Notes: a model not told the origin generated them from the sequence alone. A DNA stretch of 64,000 bases from CAWCDJ01 sp963836015 (GCA_963836015.1 CAWIIF010000015.1:2294001-2358000); one strand, 5' to 3'; counted from the stretch's first letter, positions 32,620 through 41,947 are shown. Numbers and translations: made by a program.

Positions 32620-35157
32620 CTACGGGCGCGAGCGGCGCGACGGCCTCGCCGGATAGGGTACGTCCCATCCCTTGGCGTCGCCCCAGAGGACCCGGTTCAA
32701 GGTGTCTTCGGGCGCTTCGTCGATGTCGCGAAAGTTCATCTTGAGCGACTCCTTCGCCGCCCACAACTGCCGGCCGGAGAGCGCGTGCAGCGGCGGATTC
32801 ATCTGGTCGAGGGCCTGCTCAGGCACGATGTGCCGGTAGGGGGCGTTGTCGGCCTGGGCAGTGAAGATGCTGGTCATGGCGCGCGCGGCCTTCAGGAAGC
32901 GGGTCTTGGGTGGAATGCCGAAAATTTCCTGAATGGTCCGCACCATGCTCTCGTGGTTGTAGTTGTTCGAGTCCACCGTATCGCGCTTGATGAACGGGCC
33001 GATGGCGAGCGCGACCGTGCGATGCCCGTCGACGTGATCCACGCCGTCCTGCGCATCGTCTTCCACCACGAAGATCAGGCTGGAAGACCAGAAGCGGCTC
33101 TTCGAGATGCCTTCCACGATCCGTCCCAGTGCCAGGTCGTCATCGGCAACCATGGCGCGTGGAGAGGGCGAGCCGGGACGCGTTCCGTTGGTGTGGTCGC
33201 TGCTGAGCGTGAGGATGTTGACGTGCGGCAACTGTCCCGTCTTTTCGTGGTCGCCCAAATCGCGGAGGAACTCTTCGGCGCGTAGCTGGTCGGGAATGCT
33301 GGTGGAGCTGTTGGGATACCGCTGGTCGCAGTACGGCTGCAGCGCGGGGACTCCACTGCGCGAGCCTACGGCGGTCTGCCACTTGCCTTCCTTATAGAGC
33401 CGGAGGTATTCGTTCCAGTTCAGCAGTTTGTCTTCGTTCATGTCCACAGCGCTTTGCGTGGCCGGGTCCCATTTCGCGGGCAGTTGGAACTCACCATAGA
33501 TGCGCACGCTGAGCGGTTTGGCGCCGCTCTGCCAGAAGAATCCGGCGGGCGTCAGCATGAGGGGGTCACTCTCGTTCCAGGCGTAGCCGCGCGGCGAGGC
33601 GGCGAAGGCCCGCTCCACGTAATCGCTGACAAAGGCCTGCATCAGCCACTGGTGGCCGTCGAAGCTGATGGCGCCGCCGGTATAGAAGTTATCGAGCAGC
33701 ACGTAGTGCTCGGCCAGCGCGTGATGATTGGGCGTGACTTCGCGCCCGTACATTACCAGTTTGTGGTCGCCGTTGCCTTTGGCGATATCGCCCAAGACCT
33801 GGTCGTAGGTGCGGTTCTCCTTGACGATCAGGAACACGTGCTGAATTCCCAGGGAGGGCAGGTTCGCGATCCCGCCGGCGGGTTCGTACACCGGGCTGTT
33901 GGCGGCCTTCACCTCGCGGGTGCCGGCAGTGACCTGAAGGGGGGAAGGAGCGGGGATCTTTTCAAGCGAACCTTCGTACTGGCGCGAATTGAAGGTTCCC
34001 TTCTTATCCGCCGTGTTGCCCATCCCCTTGATGTTGAGGACGCGCAGATCGCCTTCCCGGCCGATAGCCACGGCAGACGGGAACCAGGCAGTAGGCACGG
34101 CGCCGGCGACTTTCCATTTGCCGGCGGATTCCCGTGCCACGGCGATGGCGTTGTTGCCGCCGCACGCGATATACAGCGTCTTCGAATCGTCCGCGAACAC
34201 GCCGGCGATCGGCATGCTTCCGAGCGTACCTTCGGGAAACGCCGGCACCTTCAGTTCCGACGCGGCGAGCGATGCGGTCTGGACGAGAGAAACCGAGTCG
34301 GAATGGCCGTTCATCACGGCCAGCGTTTTTCCGTCCGGGCTGAGCGCCACTTGCGAAGGCCCGAGTCCCACGTTCACTTCGCGTACGGCCAGCGTCTTGG
34401 CATCCACTACGCTGATCGTGCCGGATACAGGCGCTCCGGTCACGGGATCCGTGACCACCGGAGTGCCGCTCGAATGCGCCACGGTGTCGCCCGGCTTGGG
34501 CCTGCGCCCGCCGCGGTTGCTGACAAAAACCTGTCCGCCGGATGCGGCGACGCCGAAGGGCGCGACGCCGACTTCGACTTCCTTCACGACCTCGCGCGAG
34601 GTCGCGTCGACCACCGCCAGCGTGTTGTTCCTGCTGAATGCCACGAAGGCCAGCTTGCCGTCCGCCGAAAATGCGATGCCGGCGGGGACGGGGTGGCCTT
34701 TCAGCGCGATTCTTGCGGGGGTGCCGGGCATTCCGACGTCGGATAGCGGGGTCACCAGGATGGAGTCCGGCCCTTCCCGGGTAGTCTCGCTGGCCCACAG
34801 TTCGCGGTTGCCCGGGCGAAACGCGATTCCGGCATAGGAGGTAGATCGCGAGCGGACCTCGGAGATCGGGGTCCCGGTCGAGCCGTCGAGCAGCATCACG
34901 CTCCGCCAGTTCAGTACGGCGAGGATCCTCTTCTGGGAATCGAATGCCATATCGACGGGTCGGCCGGCGATCATGCTCTGCTCGCCCCACGGACGCAGCA
35001 GTTGATTGGTGGGCACCAGATAGTACCCGGCGGCTTGTTTGCCGAGCGCGGCAGTGGTTTTGAGCGCTGTGAAGACGCCTGCCTCTTGTGCCACCAGGGC
35101 GGCGCCGGCAAGCAGGATTCCGCAAACGATAGGAGTGCGCATGGAAACACTCAGCAT
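32620..35157 (-). CDS. Secreted phosphoesterase with N-terminal YVTN beta-propeller
   Basis: 845 residues with signal peptide (TPIVCGILLAGAALVAQ). About residues 40-380 form a YVTN/cytochrome D1-like propeller (VDMAFDSQKRILAVLNW, GKLAFVAFSRNNTLAVVDA, PSQVALSPDGKTLAVMNGH). About 420-830 form the phosphoesterase/AcpA-type domain (HVFLIVKENRTYDQVLGDI, YTGGAISFDGHQWLMQAF, PYCDQRYPN, FVVEDDAQDGVDHVDGHR). The DGVDHVDGHR block holds likely metal ligands of the alkaline phosphatase superfamily. The enzyme probably cleaves a phosphate ester outside the cell; the substrate is unknown. ATG 35142 is an alternative start. Confidence 0.9.
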   Translation of the reverse strand: MLSVSMRTPIVCGILLAGAALVAQEAGVFTALKTTAALGKQAAGYYLVPTNQLLRPWGEQSMIAGRPVDMAFDSQKRILAVLNWRSVMLLDGSTGTPISEVRSRSTSYAGIAFRPGNRELWASETTREGPDSILVTPLSDVGMPGTPARIALKGHPVPAGIAFSADGKLAFVAFSRNNTLAVVDATSREVVKEVEVGVAPFGVAASGGQVFVSNRGGRRPKPGDTVAHSSGTPVVTDPVTGAPVSGTISVVDAKTLAVREVNVGLGPSQVALSPDGKTLAVMNGHSDSVSLVQTASLAASELKVPAFPEGTLGSMPIAGVFADDSKTLYIACGGNNAIAVARESAGKWKVAGAVPTAWFPSAVAIGREGDLRVLNIKGMGNTADKKGTFNSRQYEGSLEKIPAPSPLQVTAGTREVKAANSPVYEPAGGIANLPSLGIQHVFLIVKENRTYDQVLGDIAKGNGDHKLVMYGREVTPNHHALAEHYVLLDNFYTGGAISFDGHQWLMQAFVSDYVERAFAASPRGYAWNESDPLMLTPAGFFWQSGAKPLSVRIYGEFQLPAKWDPATQSAVDMNEDKLLNWNEYLRLYKEGKWQTAVGSRSGVPALQPYCDQRYPNSSTSIPDQLRAEEFLRDLGDHEKTGQLPHVNILTLSSDHTNGTRPGSPSPRAMVADDDLALGRIVEGISKSRFWSSSLIFVVEDDAQDGVDHVDGHRTVALAIGPFIKRDTVDSNNYNHESMVRTIQEIFGIPPKTRFLKAARAMTSIFTAQADNAPYRHIVPEQALDQMNPPLHALSGRQLWAAKESLKMNFRDIDEAPEDTLNRVLWGDAKGWDVPYPARPSRRSRP

Positions 35158-35170
35158 AGCGCCACCATAC

Positions 35171-35176
35171 TACAAT
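35171..35176 (+). promoter_or_regulatory. Candidate -10 of the coiled-coil/M15-like gene (leaderless)
   Basis: TACAAT ends 7 bases before the ATG at 35184, with no SD. The gap to the divergent phosphoesterase start (35157) is only 26 bases, so the two promoters must overlap. Confidence 0.45.
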
Positions 35177-35183
35177 AAAGTGA

Positions 35184-36002
35184 ATGCGTTTGAATTTTGG
35201 CCCGATGCTCGTGGTGTGCGCGCTCTGCGCTTTTGCGCAGTCCGGCGACTCACCGGAGTTGCTTCGAGCCAGGGCCGATGTTGAAAAGCTGCGCGTGCTG
35301 GTGGAGGCGGGCGCCGCGCCGCGCCACGACCTGGAAAAGGCGGAAGACCGGATCGCGGATGCCGAAGACGAGGCATTTCTCCGCAAGACGCTTTACGGCC
35401 CGGATCTCACAGCCGAGCAAGCCGGCGACATGATCGCGGCGGCGGGCCGGCGGTTCGAGCGGCGCAAGACGGCTTACGATGACGCCAAGAAGCTGGTGGA
35501 CGCCGGGGTGGCCTCCGAGATTTCGCTCGACACGTTCATCCGCGATATGGATATGGCGCGGAAAGAGTGCGAGTTGGCCGATTCACGCGCCAAATTGACC
35601 GAGGAGATGGCCGCTATGGCGCGCGCTGAGGAGGCGCTCGAGACCCGGCTGGCGGAGCAGCCCTCGGAAGCGCCCGACCTGGCCGAGCGGTTCGACGGCG
35701 ACGGCATCTTCACGCCCGCCACTTTCAGCCGCGTGGAAGCGGCCTTCGAACGGCATTTCGGCAAGCCGCTGCCGGTGAGCGCCATGGGCGAAACGGCGGT
35801 CCACCGCGCGCTGGGATTCGACCATCGCGGCCGTGTGGATGTTGCCGTCTACCCGGACACACCCGAAGGGGTTTGGCTGCGCGACTACCTGACTTCGAAT
35901 CACATTCCCTATTTCGCCTTCCGGCACGCCGTGCCCGGCAAAGCGACCGGGGCACACATTCATCTCGGCCCCATGAGCACACGCCTCAAACTCGGCGGAT
36001 AA
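35184..36002 (+). CDS. Exported coiled-coil protein with M15 peptidase-like C-terminus
   Basis: 272 residues. A signal peptide (MLVVCALCAFAQ) is followed by a helical region of about 150 residues resembling outer-membrane efflux helices (LLRARADVEKLRVLVEAGAA, RFERRKTAYDDAKKLVDAG). The C-terminal ~100 residues (MGETAVHRALGFDHRGRVDV, FAFRHAVPGKATGAHIHLGP) have His and Asp spaced like an M15 D-Ala-D-Ala peptidase metal site plus an HIH pair. I infer a metal-dependent murein or peptide hydrolase. I have not seen this fusion named. Confidence 0.75.
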   Translation: MRLNFGPMLVVCALCAFAQSGDSPELLRARADVEKLRVLVEAGAAPRHDLEKAEDRIADAEDEAFLRKTLYGPDLTAEQAGDMIAAAGRRFERRKTAYDDAKKLVDAGVASEISLDTFIRDMDMARKECELADSRAKLTEEMAAMARAEEALETRLAEQPSEAPDLAERFDGDGIFTPATFSRVEAAFERHFGKPLPVSAMGETAVHRALGFDHRGRVDVAVYPDTPEGVWLRDYLTSNHIPYFAFRHAVPGKATGAHIHLGPMSTRLKLGG

Positions 36003-36013
36003 TAGAAACTTCC

Positions 36014-36556
36014 ATGACCGATCCGAACTTGAGGGTACTGATCTCCGCCGAGCAGATCCAGGCCCGGATCCGGGAACTCGGAGAAGAGATTTCCCGCGAC
36101 TATCCGAACGGCAACCTGCACATGATCTGCATACTGAAGGGCGCCTGCTTCTTCCTGACCGACCTGGCGAGGGCCATGAAGCGCGACGTATTCGTGGACT
36201 TCATGGGCATCTCGACGTACGGCAAGGGCAAAACGAGTTCCGGCGAAGTGAAAGTGACCAAGGATCTCGACATTTCGCTCGAGGGCGCCGACGTTCTGAT
36301 CGTGGAAGACATCGTGGATAGCGGTGTGACGTTGAACTACCTGCTGCACCTGCTCCAAACGCGGAGGCCGCGGTCGATCCGCATCGTCGCGCTGCTGGAC
36401 AAGCCGGAGCGGCGGCTGCGCCCGGTCGAGGTGAGCTACGTCGGGTTCCGGATTCCCGATGAGTTCGTCGTGGGCTATGGCCTGGACTATGCCGAGAAGT
36501 TTCGGAATCTGGATTCGATCTGCGTGCTCGAAGAGACCGCCGGCGCGACCCCTTAA
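36014..36556 (+). CDS. hpt: Hypoxanthine phosphoribosyltransferase
   Basis: A 180-residue purine salvage enzyme with LISAEQIQARIRELGEEIS, ICILKGACFFLTDLAR, DFMGISTYGKGKTSSGEV, the PRPP loop VLIVEDIVDSGVTLNYLL and FVVGYGLDYAEKFRNL. It makes IMP or GMP from base plus PRPP. ATG 36014 matches the family start. The stop is shared across TTAA with the convergent sensor gene. Confidence 0.97.
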   Translation: MTDPNLRVLISAEQIQARIRELGEEISRDYPNGNLHMICILKGACFFLTDLARAMKRDVFVDFMGISTYGKGKTSSGEVKVTKDLDISLEGADVLIVEDIVDSGVTLNYLLHLLQTRRPRSIRIVALLDKPERRLRPVEVSYVGFRIPDEFVVGYGLDYAEKFRNLDSICVLEETAGATP

Positions 36557-38100
36557 GGCCGCGGCTCCGCGCGCGACTCGTCGGTCACTTCGATCGCTTT
36601 GATGGCTGCGTAGTTCGTCACCGGCGAGAACGAGAGCAGCAGTTTCCCCTGGCCATTGGGCTGGAGATTGTGAAAAACGTGGGTGACCGCCTGGAATGGC
36701 TTCGCCTCCTTAAGGATGTCGAAGCCCTCGAGCAGAATCGCCCCGTTGCAGGACACGTTGAACACGCGGGATCCGGCGCCGCCCCTGCGTGACGGCTCGG
36801 ACGCAGGATCCCAATAGGTCTCTGCGAAATAGAGAGTCACGGAGTAGCGGCCCGGAGGCACCGGGATAGAGTAAATGAAGTTGCCGTACCGCTCCCCGGC
36901 ATAGAGATCCGGATCGGGTGTTCCGGACACATCTCCCTTGTGGGTCGCGAGCCGTCCCCCTATATAGTAGTCGTCCGGGTTCCAGACGTTGCCGTTGTGG
37001 TCGGTAAACGAGGAGTCCCCGGCGCGGATTCGAATGGGGAGGAGATGCCCGGGCGTCCCGGGCACCAACTCGATGGCGTTGACGAAGGGGGATCCCAGCA
37101 CCGTCTGGAACCGCAGGTGGACGTATCCGTCCGCGGCCGGCGTAATATCCCGGAACACGCGAACATCCACGGGGGACACGCCCGAATCGTTCACAACATC
37201 GAAATCGTGGAGCAGGGAGGCGCCGTTGACCGTGACGGTGAAATGCCGCTGGTTTTCGCCGCCATCGTTCCCCACATCGTTTCCGGTGCGAAATGAGGGC
37301 TCGGCAAAGTGCAGCCACAACTCGTAGGCGCCCGCAGGAACCGGTATGTCGTAACTGAAGTCGCCGTAGCGCATGAACCGGTAAAGGCTGGGGTCGGGAG
37401 GCCGGCCGAGAAACTCCGAGGGCCCGGGCTGAGCCGCCCCGCCCTGGAAGTACCGGTCCGCGCTCCATCGGCGTCCCGCGCGATCGATGTAGGGTTGGGG
37501 GTTCCCGGCGAGAATCCGGACTCCCGCGGTCGCCGGCGGCGGCGCGCCGATAGCCCGGGCAGGGGGCGCTGACGTCCTGGGCAGGGGCCGCCCCGAAGCT
37601 GTGCCCCCGCGGGACGGCCCTAATGAGGTGCCCAGAATGAACGCCAGCAGCGCCGTCACTCCTATGGTGAGAATCAGTCGGGAGTCGAACCGGCGACGAG
37701 GTAAGGGCAGCGCCGGTAGCGCTGACGCCGGTGTTTCAGGTCGCTCCGGCTCCCGCTCGATGAATCGCGGGATGTAGCTACCTGGCGATAACTCAATCAC
37801 CACCCGGTCGTGGGAGCCTTCTGCGGCATAGTAGGTTGCGAGCTTGTGCCGAAGGCGATGGGCTTCTACCCGGACAATCGCATCCTTTTTGTCGTCGAAC
37901 TCGGACGTCCGGTCGAAGACCTCCAGGGCGATGGTGGATTCCTTGATCTCGTCCTGCCGCCCCAGCAGGACCATGTTGCACAGGTACTTCAGGAGCTCGA
38001 TGCTGCGGCGTGAATGCGCAAAGAGGCTGGAATGACTGATCGCCAGAATTTCGTCCCGCACATCCGTACCGGACACGGGATACTCGGTAGCCTTCGACAT
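36553..38100 (-). CDS. Membrane sensor: N-terminal regulatory domain, TM helix, two malectin domains
   Basis: 515 residues. Residues 1-115 match an acidobacterial N-terminal domain seen before TM segments (RSIELLKYLCNMVLLG, IKESTIALEVFDRT, AIVRVEAHRLRHKLATYYAAEG, VIELSPGSYIPRF), perhaps winged-helix-like. A TM helix follows at about 142-162 (LILTIGVTALLAFILGTSLG). Two malectin-type beta-sandwiches follow (about 195-340 and 345-505): RWSADRYFQGG, YELWLHFAEPSF and WNPDDYYIGG, YSVTLYFAETYWDP. Malectin domains bind carbohydrates. Inferred: it senses sugars outside and signals inside. It is divergent from a TonB receptor. Confidence 0.85.
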   Translation of the reverse strand: MSKATEYPVSGTDVRDEILAISHSSLFAHSRRSIELLKYLCNMVLLGRQDEIKESTIALEVFDRTSEFDDKKDAIVRVEAHRLRHKLATYYAAEGSHDRVVIELSPGSYIPRFIEREPERPETPASALPALPLPRRRFDSRLILTIGVTALLAFILGTSLGPSRGGTASGRPLPRTSAPPARAIGAPPPATAGVRILAGNPQPYIDRAGRRWSADRYFQGGAAQPGPSEFLGRPPDPSLYRFMRYGDFSYDIPVPAGAYELWLHFAEPSFRTGNDVGNDGGENQRHFTVTVNGASLLHDFDVVNDSGVSPVDVRVFRDITPAADGYVHLRFQTVLGSPFVNAIELVPGTPGHLLPIRIRAGDSSFTDHNGNVWNPDDYYIGGRLATHKGDVSGTPDPDLYAGERYGNFIYSIPVPPGRYSVTLYFAETYWDPASEPSRRGGAGSRVFNVSCNGAILLEGFDILKEAKPFQAVTHVFHNLQPNGQGKLLLSFSPVTNYAAIKAIEVTDESRAEPRP

Positions 38101-38119
38101 TCAAAAGGATATTGTAGTC

Positions 38120-38187
38120 CCGTTACTACCGTTACACAACCGCGTCTATGTAATTGAAACTTCATCGCCACGCCGTTACGAAACGGC
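38120..38187. promoter_or_regulatory. CCGTTAC repeats in the divergent region
   Basis: CCGTTAC occurs at 38120-38126, 38129-38135 (nine-base period) and 38173-38179. The third copy forms a perfect inverted repeat GCCGTT-ACGA-AACGGC (38172-38187). They lie between the malectin sensor (start 38100) and the TonB receptor (start 38391). They look like operator half-sites; the binding protein is unknown. The rest of 38101-38390 holds no gene. Confidence 0.5.
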
Positions 38188-38358
38188 AAAACCCTGGTTT
38201 CTCGGGACGACACCCGATATATTCATCGTGCGCCACCTTGCCCTTTTGACCAGCTTGCCGCGGCGTTTGCCGACCCTGGGATGCGACTGGCCAGGAGTGG
38301 GGTGCAGCCGGGACGGGCTCCGGAATTCGATCACGGTGGCAGTTGTCGAGCAGTGAAA

Positions 38359-38377
38359 CGGTTCCCTGTTGGAACCG
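38359..38377 (+). promoter_or_regulatory. 5'-UTR hairpin before the TonB receptor SD
   Basis: CGGTTCC, loop CTGTT and GGAACCG form a 7-bp hairpin ending 3 bases before the SD AGGGG (38381-38385) of the receptor. It has no U-tract. It might stabilise mRNA or control translation. Confidence 0.5.
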
Positions 38378-38390
38378 GATAGGGGTCAGA

Positions 38391-41300
38391 ATGAAGAATA
38401 CGTTTTCTTTCACCCGGGCTTGGATAGCCGGGTTGCTCCTTATCTTCGCCGCAACGGTTGCGGCGCAGGATTATCGAGGCCGCATTCAAGGTTTGGTCAC
38501 GGACCAGAGCAAAGCGGCCATTGTGGGCTCGAACGTCACGTTGTTAAACGTTAATACAGGGGTTAAGGTGGTTCGGCAAACCAGCGACACCGGCCTGTAT
38601 CTATTCGACTTAGTCGATCCCGGCACATATTCGGTCACCATCGAATCGCCTGGGTTCAACCGGTTCATTCAAGAGAACATCGTGGTTCAGACGCGTGGCG
38701 ACATCACGGTCAACGCCACCCTGACGCCGGGGGCGGTGCAACAGAGCATTACGGTAGATGAAACGCCCGCCGCGGTGGAGTTCAACTCCGCCAACAAGGA
38801 TCTCACCATCGATTCGAAGATGGCGGCGGAAATACCGCGCTTCGATCGCAACCCGTTCAAATTGACGTTGATCGCGCCTTCGGCGGTCAATACCCGCGGC
38901 GAGATGCAGCCGTACCACTCCTGGTCTGCCAATAGCGTGGATTTGGGCGGCGACACCAACCTCAAGAACGATCTCGAAGTGGACGGCATGCCGATCGGCA
39001 TGGGCCAGAAGAACACGACCACTCCCAACACCGATGCGGTGCAGGAAGTGATTGTCTCGACCAACAGCGTGGATGCCGAGTCCGGCCACAGCGCAGGCGG
39101 CTCCATCACGGTGACCACCAAATCCGGGACTAACGAATTTCATGGCACCGGCTTTTATGTGGGCCGCTATCCCTGGCTCAGCGCGCAAGCCGACCGCACG
39201 AGGTTCAGCAACAATTCGCAGCGGCAGAACATGTTCGGCGGCACCCTGGGCAACCCGATCAAGAAGAACAAGCTGTTCAATTTCTTCTCCATCGAGGACT
39301 GGCGGGTGGGCTCGCCGAACAGCTATCAGCGGACCGTGCCGACCGCCCTCGAAACGCAAGGCGATTTCTCGAAATCGCTCAACATTGCCGGCGGAGTCCG
39401 GACGGTTTTCGATCCGTGGACTTCGCTGTTGAACCAGGACGGTTCGGTGAGCGTCACCCCGTTCCCGGGCAACGTGGTCCCACAGAGCCGTTTCGACCCG
39501 CTGGCTGCCAAGCTGATCAAGGAGTTCTGGGCGCCGAACAATCCCGGGGCGAACATCACCGGCTTGAACAACTACTCCAAGGGTTTTATCGAGAAGTACG
39601 GCTACTACAACCTCTCGGAGCGCGCCGACTATAACATCAACGACAAGTGGAAAGTGTTCGGACGTCTTGCCCGTTACAATACGACCGACATTCAGGGCAA
39701 CCCGACGCCCAACAACTCCGAGCTGTACGTGCCGACAGGCACCGCCCGTGCCGCGTGGAACGTGGGCGGCGATGCCATCTGGAGCATCAACGCGCGGACG
39801 GTGGCGGAATTTCGCGGCGACTGGCACAGCCTGCTCGATGCTTACATTTCCGATCCCCTCCCCTCGACCGGTTGGGGATCGATCTGGCCGAACAATGCGT
39901 GGTACGCGCCGTATCAAACGGCTTCGGTCGGCGCACCGGTTTATTTCCCTAATCTGAACATTGGGGGAAGCGCGTTCGGCGGCGGTGGGTTCTATTGGAA
40001 CCAGGCGCCGAAGGGAGAAGCTGCTTCCGTCAGGATCGCGCAGCAAAGGGGCTCGCACTATATCAAAGTCGGCTTTGAACAGCGCGAAAGCTATGGCCTC
40101 AGCTATGTGTCGAGCACGTCGAACTTCTATTTCAACACGGCCCTGACGGCCAACACGTTCAACAATCCGGACACCCTGCACTATGGCGACCAGTACGCTA
40201 CCTTCCTGCTGGGCGCGCTGGACAGCTCCTCGCAGATGATTGGCGGCCCGGTTCCCGATCCGCACGTCAAGTTCTACGGCATGTACATCCAGGACGACTG
40301 GAAGCTGTCGTCCAAGATCACTTTAAACCTGGGACTCCGCAACGAGTACGAGACGGCCCTCTACGATCCGCAGCACAACTTTTCGCAAGGGTTGAACCTC
40401 TCGGCTGCGGTACCCGAGATGCAGGCGACTCCGCCGAATATGCCGGCGGCGGCCACCAACATCGTGGGCAACAACTTCTATCACTTTACCGGCCAATGGG
40501 CCTTCACCAGCAGCAGCCATCCGGGGAGTTTCAATCCGCAGAAACTGGCGCTACAGCCGCGCGTGGGCCTGGCTTACCGTATCGACGACAAAACCGCCTT
40601 CCGCTTCGGCTACGCGCGATACCTGACGCCGTACGAAATGAACATCGCGCTGGCGCCGGTCTCCGGTTATGAAACGGTCGGATTCCTGGAACCGCCGTTC
40701 CTGGGGATGACGGGCTACCAGAACACGCTGGCGCCGCTCCAGGGTGTGCCGCAGGAAACCATCAACGACCCGTATCCGGCCGCGACCAACCCGCTGTTGC
40801 CAATCCTGGGCACGAAATACGGCGGCAATCTGGGGCGCGGCGGCCAGCCGCTGCTGTGGTACGCTCCGAATCAGCAAAAAGCCCGCAATGACCGCTTTAA
40901 TTTCAATATTCAGCGGCAGATTGTCGGCCAGATCGTGGTTTCGGGAACCTACTTCCTGAATATCGGCAACCAGCAGTACACCAAGGCGTTGAACCAGATC
41001 AATCCGGCACTGCAGGTGCAATATCAGAACCAGCTGAACCAGCAGGTGGCGAATCCCTTTTATCACTACCTTAACCCGACCTTGATGCCGGGACCGCTGT
41101 ATAACCAGCAGCAGGTCACATTAGGGTCGTTGCTCAAGCCGTATCCGCAGTACGGCGGCTTGTTTGAACTGGGCGACCTGGGCGCGGCCGAGCGGTATCA
41201 GTCGCTCGAACTGAAGGCGCAAAAGGCGTTCAGCAAGGGCTACAACTTCCTGGTTACCTACGTCTACATTCGGGAGAAAGCGCAGACCAACGGCTTCCTG

Positions 41301-41921
41301 AACGGAGGCGTTTTCAACGACCAGCAGTGGTATTCGAACACGCTCACGTATCAGGACAGCAACCAGCCGCATCACCGCTTCAACATCGCAGCCACGTGGG
41401 AACTGCCCATGGGTAAAGGCAAGCAGCATCTCAACTCCCTGCCCAAGGCAGCGGACGCCATCGTCGGGGGCTGGAAGCTTGCGGGTCTCTGGACGTATAT
41501 GTCCGGCGACTTCCCGCGGTTCGGCAACCTGATCGTCACCGGTAACCCGTGCATTTCCAACCCCACGCCGCAGCATTGGTTCAACACGGCGGCATTCTCT
41601 CCGATACCCGCCAACACCTATGTCCTGCGGAGCAATCCGCTGCAATACGGCTGCCTGACGGGTCCGCATTTCTGGAACCTCGACGGCAACCTGACCAAGA
41701 GCTTCAACGTCACCGAAAGGGTTCACGCCGAGCTCAAGATCGCGGCCTACAACGCCACCAACCGGTTGAACCGGGGCGATCCGGACACGGGCGTTTTAAA
41801 TTCCACGTTCGGCCAGGCGCTGTACCAGGGTTCTCCCGGCGGCACGTTTGGCGCACAGGGGGCGACCTACGGCAACCAAAGCGGCCGGCAGGCGGAACTA
41901 GGATTTAAGTTGATATTCTAG
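38391..41921 (+). CDS. TonB-dependent receptor, Oar-like, with carboxypeptidase-regulatory domain
   Basis: 1176 residues with signal peptide (RAWIAGLLLIFAATVAAQ). A CarboxypepD_reg/Cna-B domain (about 23-115) contains GLVTDQSKAAIVGSNV and YLFDLVDPGTYSVTIESPGF. A plug region (LEVDGMPIGMG, SGGSITVTTKSGTNEFHGTG) and a barrel follow, ending ELGFKLIF with the C-terminal aromatic used by BamA substrates. It likely imports an oligosaccharide or peptide with TonB energy. AGGGG lies 5 bases before the ATG. The neighbouring malectin sensor suggests carbohydrate regulation. An ASPIC/UnbV and a TPR gene follow after a terminator. Confidence 0.93.
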   Translation: MKNTFSFTRAWIAGLLLIFAATVAAQDYRGRIQGLVTDQSKAAIVGSNVTLLNVNTGVKVVRQTSDTGLYLFDLVDPGTYSVTIESPGFNRFIQENIVVQTRGDITVNATLTPGAVQQSITVDETPAAVEFNSANKDLTIDSKMAAEIPRFDRNPFKLTLIAPSAVNTRGEMQPYHSWSANSVDLGGDTNLKNDLEVDGMPIGMGQKNTTTPNTDAVQEVIVSTNSVDAESGHSAGGSITVTTKSGTNEFHGTGFYVGRYPWLSAQADRTRFSNNSQRQNMFGGTLGNPIKKNKLFNFFSIEDWRVGSPNSYQRTVPTALETQGDFSKSLNIAGGVRTVFDPWTSLLNQDGSVSVTPFPGNVVPQSRFDPLAAKLIKEFWAPNNPGANITGLNNYSKGFIEKYGYYNLSERADYNINDKWKVFGRLARYNTTDIQGNPTPNNSELYVPTGTARAAWNVGGDAIWSINARTVAEFRGDWHSLLDAYISDPLPSTGWGSIWPNNAWYAPYQTASVGAPVYFPNLNIGGSAFGGGGFYWNQAPKGEAASVRIAQQRGSHYIKVGFEQRESYGLSYVSSTSNFYFNTALTANTFNNPDTLHYGDQYATFLLGALDSSSQMIGGPVPDPHVKFYGMYIQDDWKLSSKITLNLGLRNEYETALYDPQHNFSQGLNLSAAVPEMQATPPNMPAAATNIVGNNFYHFTGQWAFTSSSHPGSFNPQKLALQPRVGLAYRIDDKTAFRFGYARYLTPYEMNIALAPVSGYETVGFLEPPFLGMTGYQNTLAPLQGVPQETINDPYPAATNPLLPILGTKYGGNLGRGGQPLLWYAPNQQKARNDRFNFNIQRQIVGQIVVSGTYFLNIGNQQYTKALNQINPALQVQYQNQLNQQVANPFYHYLNPTLMPGPLYNQQQVTLGSLLKPYPQYGGLFELGDLGAAERYQSLELKAQKAFSKGYNFLVTYVYIREKAQTNGFLNGGVFNDQQWYSNTLTYQDSNQPHHRFNIAATWELPMGKGKQHLNSLPKAADAIVGGWKLAGLWTYMSGDFPRFGNLIVTGNPCISNPTPQHWFNTAAFSPIPANTYVLRSNPLQYGCLTGPHFWNLDGNLTKSFNVTERVHAELKIAAYNATNRLNRGDPDTGVLNSTFGQALYQGSPGGTFGAQGATYGNQSGRQAELGFKLIF

Positions 41922-41947
41922 GGCCGCGGTCCATACTGCCAACCAAG

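Noticed and set aside
38101..38390. Riboswitch or small gene between the sensor and the receptor
   Set aside because: No known aptamer pattern and no convincing start with SD; only short repeats and a hairpin are supported.
38610..40265. 551-codon minus-strand frame inside the TonB receptor
   Set aside because: Antisense to a receptor with clear plug and barrel features; no family resemblance.
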